Shown: positions 31,310 to 42,356, counted from the stretch's first letter. The stretch is DNA of 64,000 nt from Rutstroemia sp. NJR-2017a BVV2 (GCA_002946415.1 NJPS01000002.1:186001-250000); one strand, 5' to 3'. Notes: generated by a model not told the origin, from the letters alone. Numbers and translations are program-made.

Positions 31310-34009
31310 ATGAGGAGCTCTTCAGACTCTCCGATAAGGCTCCTTTGGAACCTGTTGTACGTCCCTGCATACGCTTTGCTTGCTGCGTCACCAGTTATAC
31401 TCTCAACGCTGGCTGCAATAATTACCAGCTACTCCTTGATCACGATCATACATAGCTTGACCAGGGCCGGCCCGCTCTGGGCGATAGCGTTCATCACACA
31501 ACCGCTGGAATGGCTCGCGCGCAAGATGCGACATTACGCCATGATAACTATCGCCATTTGGCTAGTGCTAGCGTCTTTCTTGCTGACAGTGCCAGCATTA
31601 TTTTTGTACTGTATAGTCGGAATCGTAGCAGCATTGCCTTTGGGTCTGGTCGCCTCTGCTACCGCATGGCTCTGCCGCGTAGAGGAAGCTCGCGAGTGGA
31701 AGTCACTGCTTATGCTAGTGACTGGCATTGGCCACCTATTCACGCGTCGAATCTCCAACGCAGGTCGGTATGCTTCTGAGGCGATCAGGTACCCACTGCA
31801 AAGTTTGGTGGGCTACCTGCGGTTGCAGCGTCGTCGAGAAATAATATCGAAATACACTTGGGCCCTTGTCAATTCTCGCGCAGCTGACTTCGTTGCTGAA
31901 CGGGTGGTTGATGTTGTTTTACTTCTTTATTCAGTATCTCATTCCCTGAATAGTATCATCATGCTTGTCGCTCGTGGTGGGGTGGTCGCCCAAGAAAGTT
32001 CATCGCAGCAAATGTATACCGAATGGATGATACTATTTATCTTATTGCTGCTACAGATGCCGCTTTGGTTCCTTGGGCCCCTCCTTGGCCCAATTGTTGG
32101 AGCTTATATACAAATCAAGAAAAACGAATTAGTCAAGTCCATGATGTTCAATTCAATCATCTATAATTCGCTCCCGCTCATAAGGCCAGCCGAGAAAGAC
32201 ATTCCGGACCGTCGTTCTGTTCTCGTACGGCTTTTGAAATTGTTACCAGGGGATGAGGCTCAACCTATCAGATGCTCACTTGGTGTTGTCGACCTCGCCA
32301 GCCCGGACATGGAAGCCTACGAAGCGCTCTCATATGTCTGGGGTCCTCCTGATTCGAGCGCCTCCATCGTGGTAAATAATCAGCCATTCCGCGTCTCTTA
32401 CTTGCTCTTTCAGGCACTGGTCCATCTACGTGATAAAGAGACACCACGAGCCTTGTGGATTGATGCATTGTGTGTGAACCAAAACGACCTGGCTGAGCGC
32501 AGTTCTCAGGTTTTATACATGCATCAGATATACTCCGGCGTTGCAAGAGTTATAGTTTGGCTAGGTGGAGAAGAGCCATGCGGACTCAAGCACACTCTTT
32601 CGAGCATTAACTTACGCGAAAATGATGAACTTACAACAACAGTTCATTTTGGCATCACGCGTGTTATATCGAACCTTCTCAGCCGACCGTGGTGGACTCG
32701 GGTGTGGATTGTTCAGGAGTTCATCCTAGCTCGTAGCGTCCAGATTCAATGTGGCTCGTGTACTTTGAGTTGGGATCAGTTTTGCGTTCTCGTGGATGGG
32801 AGTGTGATGCGTTCATTCTTCCCGAAACACGGTATTTACCTTGGCGAATATCAAGCGTTGAGAAGAGCACGAGAATTCAGAATTTCGACGACCTTGGATT
32901 TGATAGTCCAGAATCAAGGTGATTCAAGGTTCGGAGAGGCAATGGATAGCCAGTCACGCCACGTAACCGATTTGCTGTCTCTTATATATAATTTCCGCTC
33001 ACGGCAAGCCACTGAACCACGTGATAAAGTCTTTGCATTTCTGGGCCTTGCTGAGGATAATCAAGAAGTTACTCTCCTCAATCCTGATTACGAGCGCCAG
33101 ATTTCATTCCTTAGTATTGATCTCGCTCGAAACCATATCCATCACTCCCGTGCACTATCTGTAGTTGCTTTGGCCGAATGCACCCGGCGATCTTTAGAGA
33201 AGCCTGACGGCAGCAGCAAGAACTCGGGAGACTACATACCTACCTGGTGCCCTTCATTCATGAGCAGCGATGTGTATTATGGTCTGACATGGCAGCCATT
33301 TTGGACAGGTCTTGTCACCGCTGAAAGCAGATTTTCCGCTACTAGTCATTTGCCAATTCTTTCTACGTCGGCCGTTTCTAGTTCATCCCTAGTGGAAATG
33401 GGAATGAACAGGTTCGATGAGGGGTTTTATAACTTAACCATACATGTTCTAAGTAACTTCAAAGCCAAAATCTCCGATGACTGCCGACTCGAAGGCGTAG
33501 ATGAGCTTATGGCACAAACCAAAACTAATATAACATGGGACTCTGTAGTTCCCAAATGGCGAAGCCTGACACAGAAAGCAGCACCTAAAAGGGCGGCATT
33601 AGAAAAAGAATCAGGTTCCCCAGGAGATGATATTCTTACCGAGGAATTATTTCATCTTACACTTACAGCAGGAAGATTCTCTGCTGCCCCATTGGCGAAT
33701 GATCCACGAGAAGAAGAATACCTCCAGACCCGTCGTGGTGTCTGTTCCAATCGTCGTTTCTTCGTGACATATGATGGGCGGTTTGGGATCGGACCTGATA
33801 ACTTAAAAGCGGGAGACGAGGTGCATGTTGTGATGGGTATGCAGGTACCTGTAATACTAAGGAAGGCCTCAGATGAATGGGGAGCTGAGCATGCAGGTTG
33901 GATTTATGTCGGTCAGGCTTATGTTCATGATAGGATGGTGTATCGAGGAGATTTACAAGATGATATTGAATCCGGTAGAATGGAATTGGAAGAGATGGTC
34001 TTGATATAG
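31310..34009 (+). CDS. HET-domain protein with N-terminal transmembrane region
   Basis: A single 899-aa frame. The first ~300 residues are membrane-type, with hydrophobic segments at about 18-50, 75-120 (two helices) and 235-270. The HET domain starts at about residue 335: YEALSYVWGPP, ALWIDALCVNQND, YSGVARVIVWLGGEEP, and RPWWTRVWIVQEFILA. A middle region (QSRHVTDLLSLIYNFRSRQATEPRDKVFAFLGLAED) and a C-terminal beta-rich block (FFVTYDGRFGIGPDNLKAGDEVHVVMG) are usual for this class. HET domains act as cell-death effectors in incompatibility. A membrane-anchored version suggests action at a membrane, which is inference. The start at 31310 lies at the first ATG of the frame. It sits next to a gene relic and just outside the biosynthetic cluster. 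Confidence 0.88.
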   Translation: MRSSSDSPIRLLWNLLYVPAYALLAASPVILSTLAAIITSYSLITIIHSLTRAGPLWAIAFITQPLEWLARKMRHYAMITIAIWLVLASFLLTVPALFLYCIVGIVAALPLGLVASATAWLCRVEEAREWKSLLMLVTGIGHLFTRRISNAGRYASEAIRYPLQSLVGYLRLQRRREIISKYTWALVNSRAADFVAERVVDVVLLLYSVSHSLNSIIMLVARGGVVAQESSSQQMYTEWMILFILLLLQMPLWFLGPLLGPIVGAYIQIKKNELVKSMMFNSIIYNSLPLIRPAEKDIPDRRSVLVRLLKLLPGDEAQPIRCSLGVVDLASPDMEAYEALSYVWGPPDSSASIVVNNQPFRVSYLLFQALVHLRDKETPRALWIDALCVNQNDLAERSSQVLYMHQIYSGVARVIVWLGGEEPCGLKHTLSSINLRENDELTTTVHFGITRVISNLLSRPWWTRVWIVQEFILARSVQIQCGSCTLSWDQFCVLVDGSVMRSFFPKHGIYLGEYQALRRAREFRISTTLDLIVQNQGDSRFGEAMDSQSRHVTDLLSLIYNFRSRQATEPRDKVFAFLGLAEDNQEVTLLNPDYERQISFLSIDLARNHIHHSRALSVVALAECTRRSLEKPDGSSKNSGDYIPTWCPSFMSSDVYYGLTWQPFWTGLVTAESRFSATSHLPILSTSAVSSSSLVEMGMNRFDEGFYNLTIHVLSNFKAKISDDCRLEGVDELMAQTKTNITWDSVVPKWRSLTQKAAPKRAALEKESGSPGDDILTEELFHLTLTAGRFSAAPLANDPREEEYLQTRRGVCSNRRFFVTYDGRFGIGPDNLKAGDEVHVVMGMQVPVILRKASDEWGAEHAGWIYVGQAYVHDRMVYRGDLQDDIESGRMELEEMVLI

Positions 34010-34720
34010 ATGGGTAAAACGCAGCAATTTCACGCGAAACAAATCTCAGCTGGCGACGTCCTTCCTTCCGAGATTCGGCTGCATCTAGCTTGCCTAAACA
34101 CGGCATTTTCGACGTAAAAATAAGGTTGCGAATACGACGAGCAAACCAAAAGAAAATTTCCCGCTTGTAAATACGAGGGAGGGGTAGGCGCACAAGGAGA
34201 TACGACGCTCATAAAAATTAACAGAGTGGCTAAATGGAGCGGAACGCGATGTGATCATCATGCATCGCTAAATGTTTCAGACACAATTGAGCTTCCAAAC
34301 ATTTAGGAGAGGTAGCGACAGTGTTCTTATGGACTACTCAATTGCAATCCAGACTAGTCGGATTCAGTCTAATTACACCGGAATCTCCCTTTTGTCACTC
34401 ATATATCAAATCAGTCGCTGTTCTTTTCTTCGCTTCGGCTCAGGGTTAATATTGTCGACCTTTCCCACAGCAGAAACCTGCTATCCACCAGTGAATAGGG
34501 CGTTTTAGTGAGGGGTTGGAGGGGCTGACATCGGGGGCTGATGACAGGTCTGGGGGGTTGCCAGAAACCCACCAGCTACCCACTACTGCACTATTGACCT
34601 TCTGCAGTCTAGTTTCTTCTTTGACAGCATACCGGAATCTTAGAGATAGGGTCGCGTTAAACTTAAGTGTGTTGCGTAATCTACGAAGTATAGTCTCGAA
34701 GTTCCTTTATTTATCCCTAT
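34010..34720. other. Spacer between the HET gene and the biosynthetic cluster
   Basis: 711 bp where two genes converge (HET plus strand, enoyl reductase minus strand). No gene was recognised; presumably the 3' ends of both. Confidence 0.45.
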
Positions 34721-35901
34721 CTAAACAACATATACTAATTTCTGCCCAGATTGCGCCTGCTCCCTGATAATATTCACTCCCTCTATTACACCGGACCAAC
34801 CCCCCGACATGACCTTTACTGGGTGCGTGGTCATTAGGCCCCGATCTAAATGTTTCTGCACTGCTGCAAAAATCTTTGCTCCAAATTCTCGATCATCAGG
34901 GCTTGCATCACGACCATAAACACCATCAAGTGCTACTTTCTTTCCAAATATGGTCAATACCATCAACCATGATGGTACGACCGTAGGACGAGTTGATGTG
35001 ATCTTTTCGCGGTATGGCTCTAGTGCACAGTAAAAGCCTCCTGCCCTTCCAATGGCCCCGTAAGACAGCTGAGTAGTATCTCCTTGACTAACACAATCGA
35101 GGGCGTATGATAATGTGTTGCGAGTGTACTTCTTGATATCCGCTGCGCAGTTCTCACTTCGATAATCGAATACTTCTTCGGCGCCGAAGCGACGAACAAG
35201 ATCAAAGTTCTGCGGCGAACAAGTAGCGATAGGACGAAGACCGGCGCTACCAGAAACGAGTGTTAGTGAAGGTTGGATATTATGTAGGCAACACATAGCG
35301 CGGTTGAACGTGTTGGGAATTATACATACAGCTTCACCATTTGGATGGCGCGAGTTCCTGTGGCCGTACTTCCACCACACACCAGCACAAATGGCGCTCC
35401 AGGTCGTGATGCTTCAGCAGCGTACTCAAATTGTTCCAGTGAAACTGGGAGTTTCAATTCACGGAAAAGCGCCAATGCTGCTGTGCCAACACCTGTGCCG
35501 AGGCCAGCCGCGTCTTCGAAACGCATGCTGTCCGGAATTTTCAACAACAAATCTGCCGATGCACCAACATATTGTGCAAATCCCCCTATATTGGGCTGGA
35601 GCGAGTTCATCCCATGTACGAAACCCGCTACCCGATCGCCAACGGACAAATGAGCGGGAGTTTCGGCCCCAAGCGCTACGATGGTACCGGCAAAGTCATA
35701 TCCATGAATAGCACCCGGCGCGGCACTGTAGTCGAGCATCTTGGCGTCGGCGGGGTTGATTGCTACTGCAGCCGTTTTAACAATAGCCATATCTGGGGCG
35801 AGAAATGGCACCGGGGCGTCATTTTTGATAGCGAGCTTGCCTGGTCCAACAGCAACAATTGCAGTTTGGGTAGCAGGAAGATCGGTCACGGCAGAAGGCA
35901 T
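34721..35901 (-). CDS. Trans-acting enoyl reductase (LovC-like, zinc-dehydrogenase/MDR family)
   Basis: Exons 35901-35331 (donor near 35330) and 35246-34721 sum to 366 codons (365 aa), normal for LovC-type partners. It is a medium-chain dehydrogenase fold. Blocks are GPGKLAIKNDAPVPFLAPDM, INPADAKMLDYSAAPGAIHGYDFAGTIV, VGDRVAGFVHGMN and GGFAQYVGASADLLLKIPD, with LVCGGSTATGTRAIQMVKL as the NADPH-binding Rossmann loop. GLRPIATCSPQNFDLVRRFGAE and GGWSGVIEGVNIIREQ close the C-terminus. These enzymes dock on highly reducing PKSs that lack an ER and reduce the alpha-beta double bond at selected cycles. The synthase at 42357 lacks an ER, so this is its likely partner. Transcribed divergently from the MFS gene over 469 bp. 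Confidence 0.92.
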
Positions 35902-36370
35902 GATAACTCAAGTTGTTAGAATTATCTTGTGATAAGTGTTTATGATCCATTTTTTTTTAGGAATTCTCACGATTTCTATATCCATATTCTGTTCCGTACT
36001 CTTTCCACATGTCATTATCTCTTCCATGAATTTCAATGTACTATCTTCCTTCGTTCTGTCTCTTCCGCACATCACTTACCAGGTAAGCAGAGCTACCCCT
36101 GAGCCTTGCTCTGGTGCATAGAAAATCGCCGAACATGCAGGAACCGAAAACCACCGAATTAATTGTATTATCAATTAAATCGCCGAAGAAGCTTCCCATT
36201 TTCTTGATTCGCAAACTGAACGAGTCTGGCAGCAATTTTACTCAGAGTCGATAAACAAATCTTTTCCAAAAAGCCATCTCTTATTAGAGTAATTTGTTAT
36301 CATTCATCCTCCTCTCTTTCTGTTCTGTTACATTTGCGGATCGTGTCGTTGCTTACGTAAATCAGCAGTC
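35902..36370. promoter_or_regulatory. Divergent promoter, enoyl reductase / MFS transporter
   Basis: 469 bp between two divergent starts. It carries two direct copies of AATCGCCGAA (36124-36133 and 36178-36187). The same TCGCCGA core occurs upstream of the other cluster genes (38613-38619, 42107-42113), and a close variant CCGCCGA at 40386-40392. This is a candidate site for the cluster regulator, but the heptamer also occurs in coding sequence. Confidence 0.4.
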
Positions 36371-38250
36371 ATGCCGGAGGACGGTGGGGTTCACACTGTT
36401 GAACAAACCCCAGCTGATCAGATTCAGCATGGGGAACCTCAAAATCTTTCGGCCTCACCATCTAACTCCCCACCGCAAGATATCAATGCAACTACCGACA
36501 CTCTGAAGCAAGACGGTACAGCTCCAAAGAACGGAAACAATGTCGCAGCACCAGAACGCAAGAAAGGCTCTATGGCCATCATCACAGTCGCTCTTGGGAT
36601 GGCTACTTTCCTCGCAGCTCTCGATGTTGCCGTTGTGACTACAGCTTTACCAAATATCACTGCTGAGTTTGAGGCCTCCCAAACCGCCTATTCGTGGATT
36701 GGATCCGCTTACCTTCTCACTTATTCATCTATCACACCATTATGGGCCAAGATGAGCGACGTCTTTGGCAGGAAGCCTATTTTACTTGCAGCCAACGTTG
36801 TATTTTTCGTTGGCAGTCTTATTTGTGCCCTTTCGAATAGTGTTGGAATGTTGATTGCAGGTCGTGCAATCCAAGGAGGAGGCGGTGGTGGGTTGATTGT
36901 TCTGGTCAATATCACACTTGCGGATTTAGTGAGCTTGAGGTAGATACCACCTAATTGTCACTTTTGATGCATCTAACTCGGTACAGGGAACGAGGGAAAT
37001 ATCTTGGCATCATCGGTATGGTTTGGGCTACCGCTTCCGCAGCTGGCCCTTCCATTGGTGGGGCTCTTGCCGAGAAGGTCTCATGGCGTTGGTGTTTCTA
37101 CATCAATTTGCCATGTGACGGCGCCGCATTTCTCGCCCTTCTATTTTTTCTAAAAGTGCATAATCCACGTACCAAACTCTGGGACGGCATTCGAGCTATT
37201 GACTGGCTTGGTACGTTCTTAATTCTAGGAGCCGTATTGATGCTACTCCTCGGCCTACAATACGGAGGTGTATCCTATCCATGGGATTCTGCTATCGTTA
37301 TTTGCCTACTGGTCTTTGCCGTGGTTACTTTTGCTATCTTTTTCTTGGTGGAATGGAAGGTGGCCAAGTATCCCCTCATACCTCTACGCCTCTTCAAACG
37401 TCGCGATAGACTCGCTGTGCTGGGTGTCGCAAGCACTCATGGTTTTGCCTTCGTCGCCGCTGCGTACTTCCTTCCATTCTACTTCCAGAACGTCTTAGGC
37501 GCCACTCCTATCCACTCAGCAGTATGGTTCTTGCCACTGGCATTGGTACTCGCCAGTCTTTCTATAATCACGGGAACGTTCATCATGAAGACAGGCATCT
37601 ACTTGGAATTAATCTACATTGGTCTTGCTCTGGCTACGCTTGGGTTCGGTCTTCTGATTGATCTACCAGCATACCTAAGTTGGCCTCGCATCGTCATCTT
37701 TCAGATCATCGCAGGTCTGGGTTTGGGGCCTAATTTCCAAGCTCCTCTCATCGCAATGCAATCCAAGGTAACCCCTTCAGATACTGCTGCGGGAACAGCC
37801 ACATTCGGTTTCACACGCAACCTTTCCTCTTCAATGAGCGTTGTAATCGGCGGTGTAATAATCCAGAACCGAGTGCAAAGCCACACAGCAAAGTTCGAAG
37901 CAGCAGGTATTTCTCAATCCATCATCAACCAGGTCATCTCAGGGTCCTCGGGTTCGGCGAGCGCAATCCACTCCTTGACTGCTTCGCAGCGTGAGGTAGT
38001 GCGTGTTGCGCTTGCGGATAGTTTGTCGAAGATGTGGATTTTCTATACATGTATGCTGTTTTTGGGTTTGTTATTCAGTTTCGGTATTGGGCGGACGACG
38101 TTGTCGAAGAAGCATGAGGACTACAAGACGGGCCTTGAGACAGAGGAGGCGAATCGGTTAGCGAATGCTGGGAAAGGCAAAAACGGGGAGGATGCGGAGA
38201 AGAGGGACGTGGACCCTGAGACAACAGCTGCGGGGAGTGTAAAAGCTTAG
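36371..38250 (+). CDS. MFS exporter, 14-helix DHA family
   Basis: Exons 36371-36939 and 36987-38250 sum to 611 codons (610 aa). A ~65-residue hydrophilic N-tail is followed by a typical MFS body. TM1 is [26 protein letters not shown], and motif A is [11 protein letters not shown] in loop 2-3. The antiporter motif C is [13 protein letters not shown], with [12 protein letters not shown] after it. About 14 helices end near [12 protein letters not shown] with a charged tail. Members of this family export secondary metabolites or drugs across the plasma membrane by proton antiport. Position inside the cluster suggests export of, and self-protection from, the PKS-NRPS product. The 47-nt intron restores [10 protein letters not shown]. 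Confidence 0.93.
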
Positions 38251-38756
38251 TATGTATTGTTCAACGGAGATTGATTATCAAATTGTACATTATTATCTAG
38301 AACATTGAATTTAGAACTTTTAATCCCTATTCAAAGCCTCTCTACAGCGGAACATGCAATAGTATCACGTTGAGTGCTGTGAATCCAAAAGTGACGCCAC
38401 TCTTAGGTTCGTGAGAAAGGAATAATTGGTACTTAAGGAGTGCGAACATATATGTGCTTTGAAATTAGAAGTAACTCGAATTTTAAATGTTTGTAGTAAC
38501 AAGTTTCACAATTTGTAACATTTTCAGGAAATTCGGTGGATTATCAATCATAACATTCATGTGGTTGTGTGAGAAATACCCTCGGCGGTTTTCTTCCAAC
38601 AATGAACTGACGTCGCCGATAAAACCTTGGGACACCCTGCAAATTTACCAAATATATATCACTAGTCGGGTCAGGTCACTGTAGTAAGCCTCCCATCACT
38701 TTTCAATCCACTCCATCCACGCAAATCTCGAATCCTGGAAATAGTTTATACCTACA
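38251..38756. promoter_or_regulatory. MFS 3' flank and NmrA-like gene promoter
   Basis: 506 bp without a gene. It contains TCGCCGA at 38613-38619 and the inverted variant TCGGCGG at 38582-38588, about 140-170 bp ahead of the next start. Confidence 0.35.
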
Positions 38757-39746
38757 ATGGCAGCTTCCAAAATCATCGTGGTCACAGGAGCCACTGGCAA
38801 CCAGGGCTCGTCAGTTGCCAAGCATTTCCTTGGTCTGTCGGAGTGGCATGTTCGATGCCTAACGCGCGATCCTTCTTCCGCCGCGGCGACGAATCTGTCT
38901 GCTCAAGGCGCTGAGGTGGTGAAAGGAGATTTCCAAGATAAAGCTTCCCTCTCCGAAGCTTTCAAGGATGCGAACGCTATATTTCTCAACACGGATTTCT
39001 GGACTACATACAAGCCAGCCAAGGCTGCTTTAGAAGCGGAGAAGAAAGACGTCGTACCAGCCAGTAAATTGGCGTTCGATTACGAAACTACCAACGGCAA
39101 GAATGTTGTCGATGTTGCCGCAGGTTTGCCAACATTGGAGCGCTTCATTTACTCCGCGCTTAGTCCAATTAGCAAGGCCACCAACGGCAAATATCCGCAT
39201 TCGCTCCACTCTGAGGCGAAATCGTGGATTGTGGAGTACATAGAAAATGAGCAACCGGATTTAGCAAAGAAAACATCGATCATCTACCCTGGTGTCTATC
39301 ACGTCAACCAAATGCTCACGCCGCGACTCGATGCATCGAGTGGGAAGTATCTCTTTGTCCTTCCAGTGAACAAGGATACGAAGCTTCCGATCATTAACGC
39401 CCGGGAGTCCGTAGGGCCTTTCGTGCAAGAATTGATTGAGGATGAGGCGCCAGGCACGAAACTTCTAGCATATGACAGCTACTTGAAAGTCGAAGATATC
39501 GTGGCAGAATGGTCGAAGGCTAGCGGGAAAGAGGCCATGTTTGTTCCGATCAGTATCCAGACGATGCATGAGAAATTTGGACTCCCCTACGAACTTTTGG
39601 ATGCCCCTGCGTATGTTGCAGAGTTTGGATATGTCGGTGGTATTGATGGGATTATCGAGCCTTCGCAACTGGCTAGAAAGGTGCAGACGAAATCCTTCGA
39701 AGACTGGTTGAAGGAAAGAAACTGGGATGAGGCGCTTGCTGCATAG
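38757..39746 (+). CDS. NmrA-like NAD(P)-binding protein (atypical SDR)
   Basis: A 329-aa single-exon NmrA-like Rossmann protein. The N-terminus has IIVVTGATGNQGSSVAKHFL (GxxGxxG near residues 11-17), then VRCLTRDPSSAAA, VVKGDFQDKASL and AIFLNTDFW, all typical of the NmrA-like group. ERFIYSALSPISKATNGKY occupies the place of the SDR catalytic region, and the classical YxxxK is not apparent. Family members either sense NAD(P)/NADPH, as NmrA does for the GATA factor AreA, or act as NADPH-dependent reductases. Position between the exporter and the regulator suggests a tailoring or redox-sensing role in this pathway, but the sequence does not decide which. Confidence 0.88.
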   Translation: MAASKIIVVTGATGNQGSSVAKHFLGLSEWHVRCLTRDPSSAAATNLSAQGAEVVKGDFQDKASLSEAFKDANAIFLNTDFWTTYKPAKAALEAEKKDVVPASKLAFDYETTNGKNVVDVAAGLPTLERFIYSALSPISKATNGKYPHSLHSEAKSWIVEYIENEQPDLAKKTSIIYPGVYHVNQMLTPRLDASSGKYLFVLPVNKDTKLPIINARESVGPFVQELIEDEAPGTKLLAYDSYLKVEDIVAEWSKASGKEAMFVPISIQTMHEKFGLPYELLDAPAYVAEFGYVGGIDGIIEPSQLARKVQTKSFEDWLKERNWDEALAA

Positions 39747-40520
39747 GCTATCGTGGTAGTTGTCGAGAGGGCTCTTTCGGTTTTGTTTGTAGGCCAATAG
39801 TCAGGCCATTTATGGAGACATATTATCATAACTAGGGTCGAACACCAATCGGGTGACTACAATGTCCTGCCATAAGACAGTGTCCTATCATAATACAAAT
39901 ACAGATGAAGTCATGAACGTGGGCGTGGGCGTGGGCGTGGGAGGGGTTCGCTCTTGACATGGCATTCATGCATTCATGCATGCAACATAAAACATATGCA
40001 ACTCCATCGTTGTCGGCGCATCCATAATTTACCTAACATGGAGTGATTTTGCGTGAGTGCAACACGCGGCTTCCATTCTTTATCTCCAGTTGCTGTACTA
40101 TCCCGCCGTGACATTCCTCGTCTCGTCTTTTATAGGCTAAAACTGGGGGTGACACGTGGGCTGGCCGCTAGGCTCAGGATAAGCTTTAAACTACTGTGGC
40201 CAAGCTCACCGCCAATGTTGCCTAAATCGGATCCGGTACTCCGACGACAACCGACCCGACCAATTGGCACAGTTTCGCATTATTTTGGGACTACTACAAG
40301 TATCTCCCCTCCGTCCCTCCGCCCCTCCAAAATGCACCGAATGCACACAGTCTAATCCGACTACTCCCTCGTCCAACATCAAAATCCGCCGATAGTAGAT
40401 CTTTGGGCCTGTCTTTTCGTTATCTCGGCCATCTAGGTTTAATCTGATCTCACCGAACAATAAGCTTTGAAGCTACACCACGCCAGAGACAAGCCCAATC
40501 GTGGAGCCGCCTTGGCAAAA
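39747..40520. promoter_or_regulatory. NmrA-like 3' flank and regulator promoter
   Basis: 774 bp without a gene. It contains a GTGGGC hexamer microsatellite (about 39919-39941), an ATTCATGC repeat (about 39962-39985), a CCAATTGG box at about 40258-40265, and CCGCCGA at 40386-40392, about 130 bp ahead of the regulator ATG. Confidence 0.4.
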
Positions 40521-42056
40521 ATGCATCGCGGAACGCCTTCTCATCCCACAACATTGAAGCGGCAGTCCTGCGACCGATGCCATAGTCAGAAACTACGATG
40601 TTCAAAGGGGGGCGCGCAGTCAAAAGAAAGCGATAGCTGTACAAGATGCCGGCGGAAAGGAATTCCTTGCCAATACAGCACGCCACTTCCTAAAGGTCGG
40701 CCGAGCACCTATCGTCGTGCTGAAGCTGACTCCCCCCACCTTTCACATGCCCCACCACAGGAAGGTCCACGCTCTTCAAGCTGCAGCTTACCATCACAGA
40801 CGACACCGAGCCCCACTACCGCTGCTGCTCCTGCATGCGATGCGACGATTCTACCCCAGCGAAGCACACTTCCTGCGTCTTTTTCAGACCCACAATCAAG
40901 TGCTGCACCTTTGGCCGACATTGCTTCGGCTTGGTTGTCAACGGACGGCACGAATCTATTTCCAAGAGGGGATCAGCTTAACTGGGACTTCCCATTGGTC
41001 TCTCCCCCTAGCTCCGACGGTTGGGCGGGCGTGGCTGATTTCCCGGATCAATGCTCCCTAGCAGACCCCGCCACGGCTCTCACAGATAGGGTGATGGTGG
41101 ACTCGTACCACGATGGAAACATTAGTCTTCGATTTGGATCAGGCTCGCTTACGTCAACATCGAACGCGCTCTTCTCGGCCGGTAGATACATCCCACCAAT
41201 GCCACAGTCGCTCCCTAGCAATCCCAACCCGGGTCCAATCAATCAATCCAATGGTTTACCGAGCCTTTGGCCGCCGAAGGAGGATTCAATCGAGATCTGC
41301 ATTAGACAGCTGTCGGACTTGAATGCTCGTTTATACCCTGTTTACAAGGCGAGCTGTTCCTTCGCCGAAGCCCAGAAGAGCCACTCTGGTGCGTTATTTT
41401 CGGCGGCAACCTTTCACATATTGACGGCATTACTCGAAGAAAGCACACCATTTCAACAAAAATGTAACGCTATTTCCGAGACCTTCAACGCTTCCCGCAG
41501 CCTCCTTAACATTGTGCATCAACTTCAAGCCACATCTGCAAGTTCCAAACGCATACATGATTACCCTCCAAACTCGCAGTCTCGATCCCCAGCTTCGATT
41601 CGAACAATGCTTGATTCTCAACAAAGTGAATCTAGTGATACATCGGAATCATCCGGTCCATCGTCTATGGGCAGTCCAGTCGTAATGGATGGTATAGCAG
41701 AACGTGGATCCCACAACCTTGTCATAGGCTATTCGATACTTGCTTGCTATACTCGTTTACTACACATCTATCATACACTTATCACAGCGCTGCACTATGA
41801 TGCGTCTCACGCCAAGGGCATGGAGTCAAACCCGTCTCCAACACTGGCAGAGCTTCGTCTTATCCTTGTAGTGCAGTTAATATCACACCTGCTCAACGGC
41901 CTACGAGAAGTTGTTGCAGCATATTTCTCCCGCGTTGACGATCCCCTCGATCCTTCGGTCCTGATTGCGAACCAGGCTAGTTTGAAGAGTGTATCTAACC
42001 TAGAAGTCGATATCCAAGATAAGATTAAACAGCTCAATGAAGTATTACGGGGGTGA
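40521..42056 (+). CDS. Zn2Cys6 transcription factor, AflR-like, cluster regulator
   Basis: Single exon, 511 aa from ATG 40521; the open frame extends further upstream without an ATG. The binuclear zinc cluster is complete: Cys17, Cys20, Cys27, Cys40, Cys43 and Cys50, in CDRCHSQKLRC and CTRCRRKGIPC. A basic linker follows (KGRPSTYRR). After a long Ser/Pro-rich region comes an AflR-type C-terminal domain of amphipathic helices (IEICIRQLSDLNARLYPVYKA, ILACYTRLLHIYHTLITAL, LRLILVVQLISHLLNGLREVV). AflR-like factors activate their own biosynthetic cluster by binding CGG-containing sites. It lies directly upstream of the PKS-NRPS gene, same strand, 300 bp apart. Candidate sites are the TCGCCGA copies in the cluster promoters. 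Confidence 0.9.
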   Translation: MHRGTPSHPTTLKRQSCDRCHSQKLRCSKGGAQSKESDSCTRCRRKGIPCQYSTPLPKGRPSTYRRAEADSPHLSHAPPQEGPRSSSCSLPSQTTPSPTTAAAPACDATILPQRSTLPASFSDPQSSAAPLADIASAWLSTDGTNLFPRGDQLNWDFPLVSPPSSDGWAGVADFPDQCSLADPATALTDRVMVDSYHDGNISLRFGSGSLTSTSNALFSAGRYIPPMPQSLPSNPNPGPINQSNGLPSLWPPKEDSIEICIRQLSDLNARLYPVYKASCSFAEAQKSHSGALFSAATFHILTALLEESTPFQQKCNAISETFNASRSLLNIVHQLQATSASSKRIHDYPPNSQSRSPASIRTMLDSQQSESSDTSESSGPSSMGSPVVMDGIAERGSHNLVIGYSILACYTRLLHIYHTLITALHYDASHAKGMESNPSPTLAELRLILVVQLISHLLNGLREVVAAYFSRVDDPLDPSVLIANQASLKSVSNLEVDIQDKIKQLNEVLRG

Positions 42057-42356
42057 TGACCAGGAGACGGTAAGGTGATTTACAACATGCAGAAGGCTTA
42101 TCTATGTCGCCGATGAGTGTTACCTTGGAATTAGATAGGCTCAAGGGTCAATGGTGCTTGCTTCTCTTGATGATCAATCATTGTCCAGAAGTCTGCAGGA
42201 CTTCGGCTAGAAGCTATGCTCTGTTGGATCGTTCATTGAAGATTCAATGTACCGGAGAGTGATATATCAATAGGGGCCATTGAGAGTCATGTAGCGAATT
42301 CAATTGTAGCAGAACTTCTACATTCAAGCACTTCTTCATCAGATTATTCATTAAAC
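42057..42356. promoter_or_regulatory. PKS-NRPS promoter
   Basis: 300 bp between the regulator stop and the synthase ATG. TCGCCGA lies at 42107-42113, about 245 bp ahead of the start. Confidence 0.4.
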
